DNA of 64,000 bases, taken from positions 32,232 to 96,231 of the forward strand of contig WKFJ01000065.1 of assembly GCA_014872785.1 (NCBI GenBank), written 5' to 3'. Positions 8,881 through 17,518 of this stretch are shown piece by piece (position 1 is the stretch's first letter; each line of letters starts with the position of its first letter). The notes beneath the pieces are model-generated. The model did no database searches, was not told the origin of the DNA, and saw only the letters and a list, made by a program, of their open reading frames with translations. A program made the position numbers and the translations under genes. This stretch comes from Alteromonadaceae bacterium. GTDB lineage: Bacteria; Pseudomonadota; Gammaproteobacteria; Enterobacterales; Alteromonadaceae.

Positions 8881-9948
8881 TCAGCTTCTAGAAAGCTCAG
8901 ACAAAGTAAATGAAACGCCAGGATCCGAGTTCACGTATACCATGCACTGTCCCCACTTTTCAGGGATTGTAAACGTATTACCCATGACCGAATTATAGGT
9001 TGAGCGTTTGTTGTCACAGCGAATTTCAACTCTGTCTAAGGGTTTCTCTGAGACCAGTTCGAATTCACTACGAACTAGTTTGTGCGACCAAGATTTACCA
9101 TCGTCAATATTGCCACTGATCACCAAAGGGTTACCACTAGCAATATAGTCTTCTATTTTCTTTTGATAAGGCGCTAACTTAACTGCGACGTCACTATCAG
9201 GAGCGTGTTCCTTAATGACATTATACGCCTCGGTTGCATATGCCAACCTATTGGTTTTTAAATTAGTGACAAAAAGCTTTTGCATCATTGACATATACAG
9301 CGTGTCATTGAGATACCCTTTCCCGCTAAATTTTATCCGAGCCAATGCGCTCAACATTTTTTCGTTGTCTTGTTGCCCTTCAGCTAATAACGCCTGCAAC
9401 ACCCATAGATAATTACTCTCGGTAAAATTGTATTGTTCTCTTTGTTCCAACTCTTCGATGATCGTCGTTGCTGCATCAAAGTCTTTTGCACTGATAAGCT
9501 TGGATGCTTCTTTGTATTTAGATTTGAATTTGCGAGTAACAGACGCTTTGCTGTCACGCATTTTAAAACTTAGCTTTACTCTAGAATGACACTGCTCAAC
9601 AGGTTCTCCATCCACCATCGCCGGTGTGTATTTCCATTTTTTGACCGCGTTTAGGCTAGCTTTTTCAAATCCATGAACACCCGACGAATCATGGATGACG
9701 GGATCTACGACATTGCCTTCTTCGTCCACCACAAAGCTCACTTGCACCCAGCCTTCTTTTCCTCTTCTAGCGGCGGAAACTGGGTAGGTAGGGCTCACTC
9801 TCTCAAGTGGAGTTGCGCGCTCCATAACCTCGAGTTTTATCGGTTCATCAGCATAGGCAGTTGCGGCGTTTTGTTCATAGTTGGCGAGAACAGAATGGGG
9901 TGAACAAGTAATAAACCCGGTCAAAACAGATAATAATAAACGTTTCAT
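8881..9948 (-). CDS. Periplasmic protein with a TonB C-terminal domain
   Basis: A 355-residue exported protein with an energy-transducer TonB C-terminal domain near its N-terminus. The signal peptide (MKRLLLSVLTGFITCSPHSVLA) looks cleavable. The TonB-like domain follows at about residues 45-130: RVSPTYPVSAARRGKEGWVQVSF, VVDEEGNVVDP, then FEKASLNAVKKWKYTPAMVDG. The remaining 220 residues are helical and repeat-like, with no TonB features, and end in a beta-rich stretch with two Cys. Classical TonB has an uncleaved N-terminal anchor, a Pro-rich spacer and this domain at the C-terminus; here the order is inverted, so energy transduction through ExbBD seems unlikely. Such proteins are common in Alteromonadales. 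The function is unknown; periplasmic or outer-membrane interaction is inferred. Confidence 0.75.
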   Translation of the reverse strand: MKRLLLSVLTGFITCSPHSVLANYEQNAATAYADEPIKLEVMERATPLERVSPTYPVSAARRGKEGWVQVSFVVDEEGNVVDPVIHDSSGVHGFEKASLNAVKKWKYTPAMVDGEPVEQCHSRVKLSFKMRDSKASVTRKFKSKYKEASKLISAKDFDAATTIIEELEQREQYNFTESNYLWVLQALLAEGQQDNEKMLSALARIKFSGKGYLNDTLYMSMMQKLFVTNLKTNRLAYATEAYNVIKEHAPDSDVAVKLAPYQKKIEDYIASGNPLVISGNIDDGKSWSHKLVRSEFELVSEKPLDRVEIRCDNKRSTYNSVMGNTFTIPEKWGQCMVYVNSDPGVSFTLSELSRS

Positions 9949-10021
9949 AAACTTCCCTGTCAGTTTTTATAAAGTTATCTAGAGAATAAAAATTTACGCA
10001 CAATTTGCAATTATTGTAATG

Positions 10022-10888
10022 TTATTTTTTGTTATTTTCGCTGCCTTTTTGTGTGCGTTGTTTGTGCTTTTGAATAGAGCGGCGCATTCTAGAGAGTCTC
10101 ACGTGATCTAGCTTGCCCTGCTCTTTGTGAAATTTCGTTTGTGTTTCGGGCGGTAGGTGCACAGATTTGCGCAGCTGATTAATGTCTGGTAGTTCTAACT
10201 CAACCCAAGCACCTATTGGTAAACGGCTTTTTAACTCTAACGGCCCATAGCGCACGCGCATTAGTCTGCTTACCTGCACTTCTTGCGATTCCCAAATACG
10301 TCTAACCTCGCGATTACGTCCTTCCGCAATAGTGACGTTGAACCACTGATTCATTGACTCGTCATCTCTATTGCGACGCTTAATTTCATTAAACTTAGCT
10401 TCGCCATCTTCCAACATGACGCCCTTTTTAAGGGTTTTTAACATGTCTTCTGTGACTTCTCCAAACACGCGCACCGCGTACTCTCTATCTACTACGTTGC
10501 GCGGGTGCATGAGCCTGTTAGCCAACTCACCGTCGTTGGTGAACAACAGTAAACCACTGGTGTTTATGTCTAAACGACCAATTGATATCCAGCGACCATG
10601 GTTAATGTTGGGTAACCTTTCAAAAACAGTACGACGGCCTTCAGGATCTTTGCGACTGCATATTTCTCCTTCGGGCTTATTATACATTAAAACGCGACAA
10701 AACTGAGATGCTTGCTCATTAGTCACCGGATTACCATCGACTTTTATTGCGTCACTGGTTTCAACCCGCGCGCCCAATGTCGCGATAGCGCCATTTACCG
10801 AAACTCGTCCTTGCTCAATCCAGCGCTCCATTTCTCGACGCGAGCCAATACCGGCATTTGCTAATACTTTCTGTAATTTTTCACTCAT
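10022..10888 (-). CDS. rluB: 23S rRNA pseudouridine(2605) synthase
   Basis: Converts U2605 of 23S rRNA to pseudouridine. The 288-residue protein matches E. coli RluB in length. An N-terminal S4 RNA-binding domain (EKLQKVLANAGIGSRREMER, residues 3-22) is followed by the RsuA-type catalytic domain with the active-site Asp in GRLDINTSGLLLFTNDGEL (Asp107). A second conserved block is EGRNREVRRIWESQ. A Lys/Arg-rich tail (HKQRTQKGSENNKK) extends past the fold. It is the last gene of the rnm-yciO-scpA-scpB-rluB run, 45 bases after scpB. The association of rluB with scpAB is common in Proteobacteria. Confidence 0.96.
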   Translation of the reverse strand: MSEKLQKVLANAGIGSRREMERWIEQGRVSVNGAIATLGARVETSDAIKVDGNPVTNEQASQFCRVLMYNKPEGEICSRKDPEGRRTVFERLPNINHGRWISIGRLDINTSGLLLFTNDGELANRLMHPRNVVDREYAVRVFGEVTEDMLKTLKKGVMLEDGEAKFNEIKRRNRDDESMNQWFNVTIAEGRNREVRRIWESQEVQVSRLMRVRYGPLELKSRLPIGAWVELELPDINQLRKSVHLPPETQTKFHKEQGKLDHVRLSRMRRSIQKHKQRTQKGSENNKK

Positions 10889-10933
10889 AACTTAATCATA
10901 TCTCCACGACATTATCATTTGGTTAACGGTCGA

Positions 10934-11521
10934 TTAGGCACTATCAACCTCATCGTCCAGTACAATATTCTCAGGTGCCGCCTTCGCCTGGGCTTCAAAT
11001 AGGCCAGTTGAGGGTAACTCGTCCAGTGATTTTAACCCAAAATAGCTCAAAAAGGTTTTTGTTGTTGCGTATAATGCGGGGCGACCTGGCACTTCTTTGT
11101 GACCTACCGCTTTTACCCAATCTCTTTCGACTAGCGTTTTAACAATATGCGAACTCACACTGACGCCGCGTACCTGTTCTATTTCACCGCGCGTAATAGG
11201 TTGCCGATACGCTATCAAACTCAACGTTTCTAGTAAGGCACGTGAATACTTTGGGGCTTGTTCTTGCCATAATCGCCCAACCCAGGGGTTTAAACTTGGA
11301 TCTGATTGAAAACGATAACCTTGTGCTACTTCAACGAGGTGAATGCCACGAGGCTCATAATGGGCTTGAATGGCCTTGATAATATTCAGGACTTGTCGGC
11401 GCGTTAAGTCAAATTCCAACAAAACGGTTTCTTGAATACGTTCAATCGATAACGCGCCATCGGCAACGAAAAGTGCGGCTTCGACGATATATTGTAGTTG
11501 TTCTTTGTTTACCTTAGCCAA
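10934..11521 (-). CDS. scpB: Segregation and condensation protein B
   Basis: Subunit of the SMC-ScpAB condensin that organises and segregates the chromosome. The 195-residue protein has two winged-helix domains: EQLQYIVEAALFVADGALSI at the start and the typical ALLETLSLIAYRQPITRGEIEQVRGV in the second half, then VPGRPALYATTKTFLSYFGL. The start appears to be TTG at 11521 (MAKVNKEQ); no better ATG lies upstream. It follows scpA by 20 bases and precedes rluB. Confidence 0.95.
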   Translation of the reverse strand: MAKVNKEQLQYIVEAALFVADGALSIERIQETVLLEFDLTRRQVLNIIKAIQAHYEPRGIHLVEVAQGYRFQSDPSLNPWVGRLWQEQAPKYSRALLETLSLIAYRQPITRGEIEQVRGVSVSSHIVKTLVERDWVKAVGHKEVPGRPALYATTKTFLSYFGLKSLDELPSTGLFEAQAKAAPENIVLDDEVDSA

Positions 11522-11541
11522 CGCTTTTAACCATCTAATTA

Positions 11542-12396
11542 CTAAGCTTCAAATTCACCGGACGTCAATTTAACTTGAATAGCACCATAAGGATCTTGCT
11601 GCTGAACAATCAACAACTTCTCTTTCACTAACTCCAGGATGGCCAAGAACGTCACAACAACGCCAGCTTTGCCCTCATCCTGACTGAAAAACACCTCAAA
11701 ACCAGTATAAATTTTATCATTAACCATATCCAGAATTTGGCTCATTCGCTCTCTGGTAGAAAGTGCCTCTCGCTCAATAGCATGGTGTTCAAAGGCCGCT
11801 TCACGTTTGAGCGCATCCTGAAAGGCGAACACTAATTCTTGTAGACTCACATCAGGTAACACTCGCAACGGCTGGCATTCCTCATGTACTTCAGCTTTCC
11901 CAAGGTGAAAATCACGTTCTTGACGTGGCAACATATCAAGTTGCTCAGCTGCAATCTTGGTAATTTCATATTCCTTTAACCGACGCACAAGCTCGGCTCT
12001 TGGATCTTCCTCTTCATCGTCCTCATTTAGAATTTTGGGTAAGAGCAGGCGCGATTTAATTTCAGCGAGAATAGCTGCCATAACTAAATATTCAGCGGCA
12101 AGTTCTAATTTGATGTCCTTCATTACATCAACGTATTCCATATACTGCTGAGTAATCTGCAATATAGGTAAATTAACCACATCGAACTTTTGTTTACGTA
12201 TGAGATATAGCAGCAAGTCTAAAGGCCCTTCGAAGGCCTCTAAAATAACTTCGAGCGCATCGGGGGGAATGTACAAATCTTCTGGTTTGTCCATCAACGC
12301 TTCACCGTTTATGAAGGCCAATGGCAATGTTTGCTGTACCATCATCTGAGGGTCAGATGGCATTTTTTCACTTAGCTCTAAGTCTGATTCTTGCAA
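11542..12396 (-). CDS. scpA: Segregation and condensation protein A
   Basis: Kleisin subunit of the bacterial SMC-ScpAB condensin. The kleisin signature is visible: FEGPLDLLLYLIRKQKFDVVNLPI, then YLVMAAILAEIKSRLLLPK with an acidic stretch (EDDEEEDPRAELVRRL), and a C-terminal winged helix (VVTFLAILELVKEKLLIVQQ). The 284-residue reading frame uses a TTG at 12396, a few bases past the yciO stop. An ATG at 12363 (MPSDPQMM) is an alternative giving 273 residues. E. coli uses MukBEF instead, so this gene agrees with a lineage that carries SMC-ScpAB. Confidence 0.94.
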   Translation of the reverse strand: MQESDLELSEKMPSDPQMMVQQTLPLAFINGEALMDKPEDLYIPPDALEVILEAFEGPLDLLLYLIRKQKFDVVNLPILQITQQYMEYVDVMKDIKLELAAEYLVMAAILAEIKSRLLLPKILNEDDEEEDPRAELVRRLKEYEITKIAAEQLDMLPRQERDFHLGKAEVHEECQPLRVLPDVSLQELVFAFQDALKREAAFEHHAIEREALSTRERMSQILDMVNDKIYTGFEVFFSQDEGKAGVVVTFLAILELVKEKLLIVQQQDPYGAIQVKLTSGEFEA

Positions 12397-12399
12397 CGT

Positions 12400-13023
12400 T
12401 TAAAAACCCAGTTGCGACAAGTCTCCGCTTCCCTCACGGATAATCTGATAGTCATCTTCCGACATGTCGACCACAGATGTAGGCTGCTCACCTAAATAAC
12501 CACCATGAATAATTAGCCCGACCAGCTTTTCCAATTTATCGCGTATCTCGTCAGGATCAAATTCCGCCATATCATTACCGGGTAAAATGAGTGTGGTTGA
12601 CATTAATGGTTCGCCCAACTCTTCGAGTAACGCAAGTGCGATAGCATTATCAGGAACTCGAATGCCTATGGTCTTTTTCTTTGGGTTTTGAACGCGTTTT
12701 GGAACGTCTTTAGTGGCCTTTAAAATAAAGGTAAAAGGCCCTGGTGTATTATTTTTTATGAGCCTAAACGCCGTATTGTCGACTCTCGCGTAGAGAGAGA
12801 GTTCTGACATGTCACGACACATCAAGGTAAAATTGTGATCTTTATCGATAGAGCGAATACGACATATTTGCTCAAGTGCGGCTTTGTTGTCTAATTGGCA
12901 ACCAAGCGAATAGCCTGAGTCGGTGGGGTAAACAATTACGGCACCAGACTTGATTAGCTCACAGGCTTGTCGAATAAGTCTGAGTTGCGGATTATCTGGG
13001 TGTATGTAAAAAAATTGGCTCAT
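12400..13023 (-). CDS. yciO: YciO, Sua5/YrdC-family protein
   Basis: A 207-residue member of the Sua5/YciO/YrdC family. Relatives TsaC and Sua5 make threonylcarbamoyl-AMP for the t6A modification of tRNA; the role of YciO itself is less settled. Diagnostic blocks: SGAVIVYPTDSGYSLGCQLDNK near the N-terminus, RIRSIDKDHNFTLMCRDMSELS, then GPFTFILKATKDVPKR with KKKTIGIRVPDN. The opening (FFYIHPDNPQLRLIRQA) is typical of YciO and not of TsaC. Its position between rnm and the downstream run, divergent from the trp leader, copies the order in enterobacteria. Confidence 0.93.
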   Translation of the reverse strand: MSQFFYIHPDNPQLRLIRQACELIKSGAVIVYPTDSGYSLGCQLDNKAALEQICRIRSIDKDHNFTLMCRDMSELSLYARVDNTAFRLIKNNTPGPFTFILKATKDVPKRVQNPKKKTIGIRVPDNAIALALLEELGEPLMSTTLILPGNDMAEFDPDEIRDKLEKLVGLIIHGGYLGEQPTSVVDMSEDDYQIIREGSGDLSQLGF

Positions 13024-13059
13024 GCTTTAAGATTACCAAGTATTTGAGATTGAGGCATT

Positions 13060-13923
13060 TTATTTTTCAATTTCCACTACGTCCAGGTGCCAGTCATGCC
13101 ACACAGGCGTAAGTTCATCAGGAATCGACAGGTTTCTACCAAGCTCAGTCCATTTATTCGGATAGTGAAAATCAGACCCTACAGACGCTTCAAACCCGTA
13201 TTCCGCAGCATAAATTGCCAATTGCTGCCGCACCTGAGGTGATATCCTTGGGTGACGCACTTCGATGCCAATACCACCGGCTTCTTTAAATTGCACCAAC
13301 AGCCGGCGTAACCATTTTGCAGTCAATTGATAATGCCCAGGATGCGCCAATACCGCTTTACCACCCGCGTCTCTTATCCACTTAACGGCTTGTTCAATGG
13401 TGATCCATTGAGGTTTGACGTGGGCGCGTTTGCCTTTTCCTAGATATTTTTTGAAAGCACTATCAAAACTGTCTACATAGCTCATATCAACCATTGCACT
13501 GGCAAAATGAGCTCTAGTAATCTGCCCTTTTCCTGCGCGTGTTTTCGCTTTCTCATACACACCAGCAAGACCACACTTGGTTAGCTTTTCACCTATGCTA
13601 AGTGCCCGCCTCTCGCGCGACTGCGACTGTTCATCTAGTCGCTGTTTAAACTGCGTATTGTGTATATCAACATTTAGCCCAATTACGTGAATATCAAAAC
13701 CGTGCCATGCGGTAGACAGTTCAACACCCGCGATTATTTGCATTTGTCTTGTTTGCTGCGCTTGGAACGCGTTTGCTTGTTCAATTGCGGCCGTTGTATC
13801 GTGATCTGTTATTGCCAGCGCGTCTACCTGCATATTGTGTGCACGCATGACTAACTCTTCAGGACTCAACTGTCTGTCTGAGTAATGCGTATGGCTGTGC
13901 AAATCAATTTTTAACGCTGTCAT
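13060..13923 (-). CDS. rnm: 5'-3' exoribonuclease Rnm / RNase AM (PHP domain; YciV, TrpH)
   Basis: PHP-domain phosphoesterase; the E. coli homologue trims the 5' ends of short RNAs and 5S rRNA. PHP metal-ligand motifs are present: DLHSHTHYSD at the start, ALAITDHDTT, AGVELSTAWHGFDIHVIGL, AVLAHPGHY, and SVGSDFHYPN near the end. The ATG at 13923 gives MTALKIDLHSHTH, which aligns with the family start (287 residues); an ATG at 13959 would add 12 residues, and neither has a strong ribosome site. The gene is divergent from trpL, as in enterobacteria, which gave it the old name trpH. Confidence 0.93.
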   Translation of the reverse strand: MTALKIDLHSHTHYSDRQLSPEELVMRAHNMQVDALAITDHDTTAAIEQANAFQAQQTRQMQIIAGVELSTAWHGFDIHVIGLNVDIHNTQFKQRLDEQSQSRERRALSIGEKLTKCGLAGVYEKAKTRAGKGQITRAHFASAMVDMSYVDSFDSAFKKYLGKGKRAHVKPQWITIEQAVKWIRDAGGKAVLAHPGHYQLTAKWLRRLLVQFKEAGGIGIEVRHPRISPQVRQQLAIYAAEYGFEASVGSDFHYPNKWTELGRNLSIPDELTPVWHDWHLDVVEIEK

Positions 13924-13980
13924 TATTCTAAAATTATCTAGACCGTCATATTCTTGCATATATAAATGGCAACTAAATTG

Positions 13981-14014
13981 TTGACATTAATAACGAATTG
14001 TTTTCTTCTTATAG
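13981..14014 (+). promoter_or_regulatory. Possible trp operon promoter (-35 element only convincing)
   Basis: A perfect TTGACA lies at 13981-13986, about 115 bases before the leader peptide. No good -10 sits 17 bases downstream; TATAG-like bases occur near 14009-14014, which is too far. No TrpR-operator palindrome was recognised between rnm and trpL. The promoter call is tentative. Confidence 0.3.
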
Positions 14015-14100
14015 GGCACAGAGTATATCGCAACACACGATGAAGTGCGCATAAGATTTAACACGCGAGACGTTGGCCTCGCCAAATATAAGAAAGCGAA

Positions 14101-14193
14101 ATGAACAACACACTACACAAGCACATTGATACCAACAGCGCTAGCGCGTCTGTAGCTTGGTGGTGGCACTTCCCGAACGATGGCGGGTTGTGA
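14101..14193 (+). CDS. trpL: trp operon leader peptide
   Basis: A 30-residue leader peptide read from ATG 14101, preceded by a purine-rich AGAAAG site. The sequence is MNNTLHKHIDTNSASASVAW continuing W-W-H-F-P-N-D-G-G-L then TGA, so three consecutive UGG Trp codons (14158-14166) lie two thirds of the way along. Ribosome stalling at these codons when Trp-tRNA is scarce would leave the downstream RNA free to form the antiterminator. Too short for normal gene calling; supported by position ahead of trpE and by the matching RNA structures. Confidence 0.93.
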   Translation: MNNTLHKHIDTNSASASVAWWWHFPNDGGL

Positions 14194-14250
14194 CCTATTG
14201 TTGTAGAGTCAGAATACTTAAAACCCGCCTAAGAGCGGGTTTTTTCATTT
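14182..14250 (+). promoter_or_regulatory. trp attenuator: antiterminator and intrinsic terminator
   Basis: The terminator hairpin is AACCCGC (14222-14228) / GCGGGTT (14235-14241) followed by a T run to 14246. The 5' arm can instead pair with GGCGGGTT (14182-14189), which overlaps the last codons of trpL, to give a perfect 8-bp antiterminator with AACCCGCC (14222-14229). A weaker CCCG/CGGG pairing (about 14171 with 14184) could form the pause hairpin. This fits classical ribosome-mediated attenuation. Confidence 0.92.
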
Positions 14251-14287
14251 TTAAGGCATTGCAAGGCAAAAACAACGAGACGAAAAG

Positions 14288-15874
14288 ATGAGTTTAGCCG
14301 AATTAACAAATATTCCAGGTCAAGTAGAAAGCATAATTCGCCAATGTAACTACATCGCTGACCCATTGAGTGCGTATCAGCACATTTGCGCAAACAATAG
14401 CAACACCATGTTGCTTGAATCCGCTGAAATAGATAGTAAAAACCACCTTCAAAGCCTTATATTGGTTGACGCTGCACTGAAGCTAACCTGTTCAGGCGAC
14501 ACCGTGAGCGCACGCGCATTGAATGATAATGGCAAACCACTACTGGCATTTTTGGCACAAAAATTAGCCGATGTTCAATGCCTTCGTAGCAACGAAAATG
14601 AAATAACATTTGTTTTTGCTAGGGCCAAATCGTTACTTGACGAAGACGCTCGGCTTAAAAGTGTGAGTGTTTTCGATGTATTGCGTTGTCTTCAGCAAGA
14701 AATAGACGCATTAAACGACCACCCGCATGCCGTTTTTGTGGGCGGCACATTTGCCTACGACTTACTGGCAACCTATGAAACACTGCCTGAAGTGCCAGAG
14801 GGCGATAATGATTGCCCCGATTACGTATTTTATTTAGCACAGTGTCTAGTGTTGATAGATCACAAAGCGCAAACCAGTGAAATTATTGGCAGTGTCTTTA
14901 GTGGTAAAGATGTTGCACATAACTATTTTGCCGTCAGTCAGCAAGTTGAGACACTTTGTGCTGATGTAAAACAGCTTGAGCCGACAACTGTCGTGAAAGA
15001 AGAAATCGGTGAGCAAGCACCGCCCGTTTCAGTAAATAAATCTGATGCCGAATACTGCGAAGAAGTTGTACAACTCAAAGAGCGAATTTTAGCAGGTGAT
15101 ATATTTCAGGTAGTACCATCGCGTTGTTTCTCTTTACCCTGCCCTAACCCGCATGAAGCTTATAAACAGTTAAAACTTCACAACCCTAGCCCTTACATGT
15201 TTTACATCAATGACGATGATTTCATTATTTTCGGTGCATCACCTGAATCGGCATTGAAATACCAACACGACTCGAACCAAGTGGAGGTTTACCCTATTGC
15301 AGGTACGAGGCCGCGTGGAAAACGCGGCAACGGCGATATAGATCCAGATTTAGACAGTCGAATTGAGCTAACTTTGCGTGAAGACAACAAAGAAAAGGCC
15401 GAACATTTAATGTTGGTAGACTTAGCTCGGAACGATATTGCGCGCGTTGCCAAGCCCGGTACCCGTCACGTAAAAGATTTGCTAAAAGTTGACCGCTATT
15501 CTCATGTGATGCATTTGGTTTCCCGTGTCGTTGGGCAATTACGAGAAGACCTAGATTGCTTACACGCCTACCAGGCCTGCATGAATATGGGAACACTTGT
15601 AGGTGCACCTAAAGTGCGTGCAGCGCAACTAATAAGAGAAGTTGAACAGACCAGACGTGGCAGTTACGGTGGTGCTGTAGGCTACATTAACGGCAAAGGC
15701 GACATGGATACCTGCATCGTTATCCGATCGGCTTTCATTAAAAATCACACGGCATTCGTACAAGCAGGTGCTGGCGTGGTTTATGATTCAGTTCCACAGG
15801 CTGAGGCTGATGAAACCAGAGGCAAAGCGCAAGCCGTAATTCACGCTATACAAGCGGCTCACAACGCAAAGTAA
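14288..15874 (+). CDS. trpE: Anthranilate synthase component I
   Basis: Makes anthranilate from chorismate with ammonia from TrpG; first committed step of tryptophan synthesis. The 528-residue length matches E. coli TrpE (520). The N-terminal allosteric domain carries the tryptophan-binding LLES motif (MLLESAEID, about residues 38-46), so feedback inhibition is expected. The C-terminal chorismate-binding domain has GDIFQVVPSRCFSLP, SPYMFYINDDDFIIFGASPE, PIAGTRPRGK, MLVDLARNDIARV, GTLVGAPKVRAAQLI, RGSYGGAVGYINGKGDMDTC and QAGAGVVYDSVPQAEADET. It follows the attenuator by about 40 bases and precedes trpG by 12. Confidence 0.98.
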   Translation: MSLAELTNIPGQVESIIRQCNYIADPLSAYQHICANNSNTMLLESAEIDSKNHLQSLILVDAALKLTCSGDTVSARALNDNGKPLLAFLAQKLADVQCLRSNENEITFVFARAKSLLDEDARLKSVSVFDVLRCLQQEIDALNDHPHAVFVGGTFAYDLLATYETLPEVPEGDNDCPDYVFYLAQCLVLIDHKAQTSEIIGSVFSGKDVAHNYFAVSQQVETLCADVKQLEPTTVVKEEIGEQAPPVSVNKSDAEYCEEVVQLKERILAGDIFQVVPSRCFSLPCPNPHEAYKQLKLHNPSPYMFYINDDDFIIFGASPESALKYQHDSNQVEVYPIAGTRPRGKRGNGDIDPDLDSRIELTLREDNKEKAEHLMLVDLARNDIARVAKPGTRHVKDLLKVDRYSHVMHLVSRVVGQLREDLDCLHAYQACMNMGTLVGAPKVRAAQLIREVEQTRRGSYGGAVGYINGKGDMDTCIVIRSAFIKNHTAFVQAGAGVVYDSVPQAEADETRGKAQAVIHAIQAAHNAK

Positions 15875-15886
15875 GGAAGCGAAATC

Positions 15887-16480
15887 ATGTCACCTATAAA
15901 TATTGTTTTACTCGATAACTACGACTCCTTTACTTACAACCTTGTAGACGAATTGCGCGCACTGGGTCAATCTCTGAAAGTGTTTCGCAACAGCGTTGAT
16001 GTATCAGTAATTTGTAAAGAACTTGCTTCTAGCCCAAATAGTCTTTTACTGCTGTCGCCAGGGCCGGGTAACCCTGCTCAAGCGGGATGCATGTTGCGTC
16101 TGATTGAGGAAGTTCAAGGCAAATATCCGGTTCTCGGCATTTGTCTCGGGCATCAGGCTATTGTGCAACATTACGGCGGTAATATTGTCAGAGCACCAGA
16201 AGTGGTGCACGGAAAATCCTCCCCCGTAACACACTGCGCTGACAAGATGTTTGCAGAATTGCCCAACCCATTCCCAGTTGCTCGATATCATTCTTTGATG
16301 GCCGAATCGGTTCCAGAACCGTTACAGGTTATCGCCAATTACCAACACATACCTATGGCGGTCTACCACGAAGCTGATCAAATGCTGGGATTACAGTTTC
16401 ACCCTGAATCAATTTTGACCTCGCAAGGCAGTGTCTTACTACAACAAAGTATTCAATTCTTAAGTAAAGGAGCCAAGTAA
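15887..16480 (+). CDS. trpG: Anthranilate synthase component II (glutamine amidotransferase)
   Basis: Class I glutamine amidotransferase that feeds ammonia to TrpE. All active-site elements are present: LLSPGPGNP (oxyanion region, about residues 54-62), nucleophile Cys86 in LGICLGHQ, and His172/Glu174 in LQFHPES. At 197 residues it is a free-standing TrpG, not the trpGD fusion of E. coli. Its stop overlaps the trpD start by one base (TAATG). Confidence 0.98.
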   Translation: MSPINIVLLDNYDSFTYNLVDELRALGQSLKVFRNSVDVSVICKELASSPNSLLLLSPGPGNPAQAGCMLRLIEEVQGKYPVLGICLGHQAIVQHYGGNIVRAPEVVHGKSSPVTHCADKMFAELPNPFPVARYHSLMAESVPEPLQVIANYQHIPMAVYHEADQMLGLQFHPESILTSQGSVLLQQSIQFLSKGAK

Positions 16481-17496
16481 TGGCTGATATTCACGGTTTA
16501 TTGGAAAAAGTGTTTGCTCGACAAGACCTTGAGCAACGTGAAGCACAAGCATTTTTCGCTATGATTATGCGTGGCGAGCTCGATGATATTTGTATCTCAT
16601 CGATGTTAACAGCACTAAAAATGAAAGGCGAAACACCTGAAGAAATCGCGGGCGCAGCCAGTGCTATGATAGAAAACGCAACATCAATTGAAAGACCAGC
16701 GTATACCTTTGCTGACATTGTAGGTACTGGCGGAGATGGTCATAACACCATCAATATATCGTCAGCGTCGGCAATCGTTGCTGCCGCATGCGGACTTCCT
16801 GTTGCTAAGCACGGTAACCGCAGCGTGTCGAGTAAATCAGGTTCTGCAGACCTGTTTCGCGAATTTGGATTGGATTTGACCATGACGCCCGAAACCGCAA
16901 AAAAATGTCTCGATGAGACAGGGTTGTGTTTCTTATTCGCACCGGTTTACCATGCTGGCGTGAAACACGCGATGCCGGTTCGAACGACACTCAAAACGCG
17001 AACTCTTTTCAATCTGTTAGGTCCACTAGCTAACCCCGCCAAGCCAAGTCATATTATGATCGGCGTTTATAGCCCCGATTTGATTACACCTTATGCTGAA
17101 ACATTACAATTATTGGGCTATCAGAACGCTTTGGTCGTACATGGTTCAGGTTTAGACGAAATTGCCTTGCACGGTGTTACCAAAGTGGCAGAAGTACACG
17201 GTGACAAAATAACTCAATATGAGCTTAGTGCAGCAGATTTCGGTTTGCCTGAATACGCACTTGAAGACATCAAAGGGGGCGAGCCAGAAGAAAACAAACA
17301 AATGATAGCCGATATGCTTGCGGGCACGGGCGCCGCAGCACATACAGCAGCAGTTGCCGCCAACACCGGAGCATTGTTAAAACTTGCGGGAATAGTTAAG
17401 ACATTTGAAGAAGGCGCCTCCAAAGCAACCCAAGTCATTGAATCTGGCAAAGCATTAGAGGTTATTCAACAAGCCGCGACCGTTAGTCAAGCGTAA
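16480..17496 (+). CDS. trpD: Anthranilate phosphoribosyltransferase
   Basis: Transfers phosphoribose from PRPP to anthranilate. The 338-residue protein has the standard motifs: DIVGTGGDGHNTINISSASA (PRPP site, about residues 78-97), KHGNRSVSSKSGSADLFREFG, FLFAPVYHAGVKHAMPVRTTL and RTLFNLLGPLANPAKPSHIM. It overlaps trpG by one base, which suggests translational coupling, and lies 22 bases ahead of trpCF. Confidence 0.98.
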   Translation: MADIHGLLEKVFARQDLEQREAQAFFAMIMRGELDDICISSMLTALKMKGETPEEIAGAASAMIENATSIERPAYTFADIVGTGGDGHNTINISSASAIVAAACGLPVAKHGNRSVSSKSGSADLFREFGLDLTMTPETAKKCLDETGLCFLFAPVYHAGVKHAMPVRTTLKTRTLFNLLGPLANPAKPSHIMIGVYSPDLITPYAETLQLLGYQNALVVHGSGLDEIALHGVTKVAEVHGDKITQYELSAADFGLPEYALEDIKGGEPEENKQMIADMLAGTGAAAHTAAVAANTGALLKLAGIVKTFEEGASKATQVIESGKALEVIQQAATVSQA

Positions 17497-17518
17497 GCGT
17501 TGATAAAAGAACAGATAC

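Noticed and set aside
13987..14100. TrpR operator ahead of trpL
   Set aside because: No ACTAGT-type palindrome could be found.
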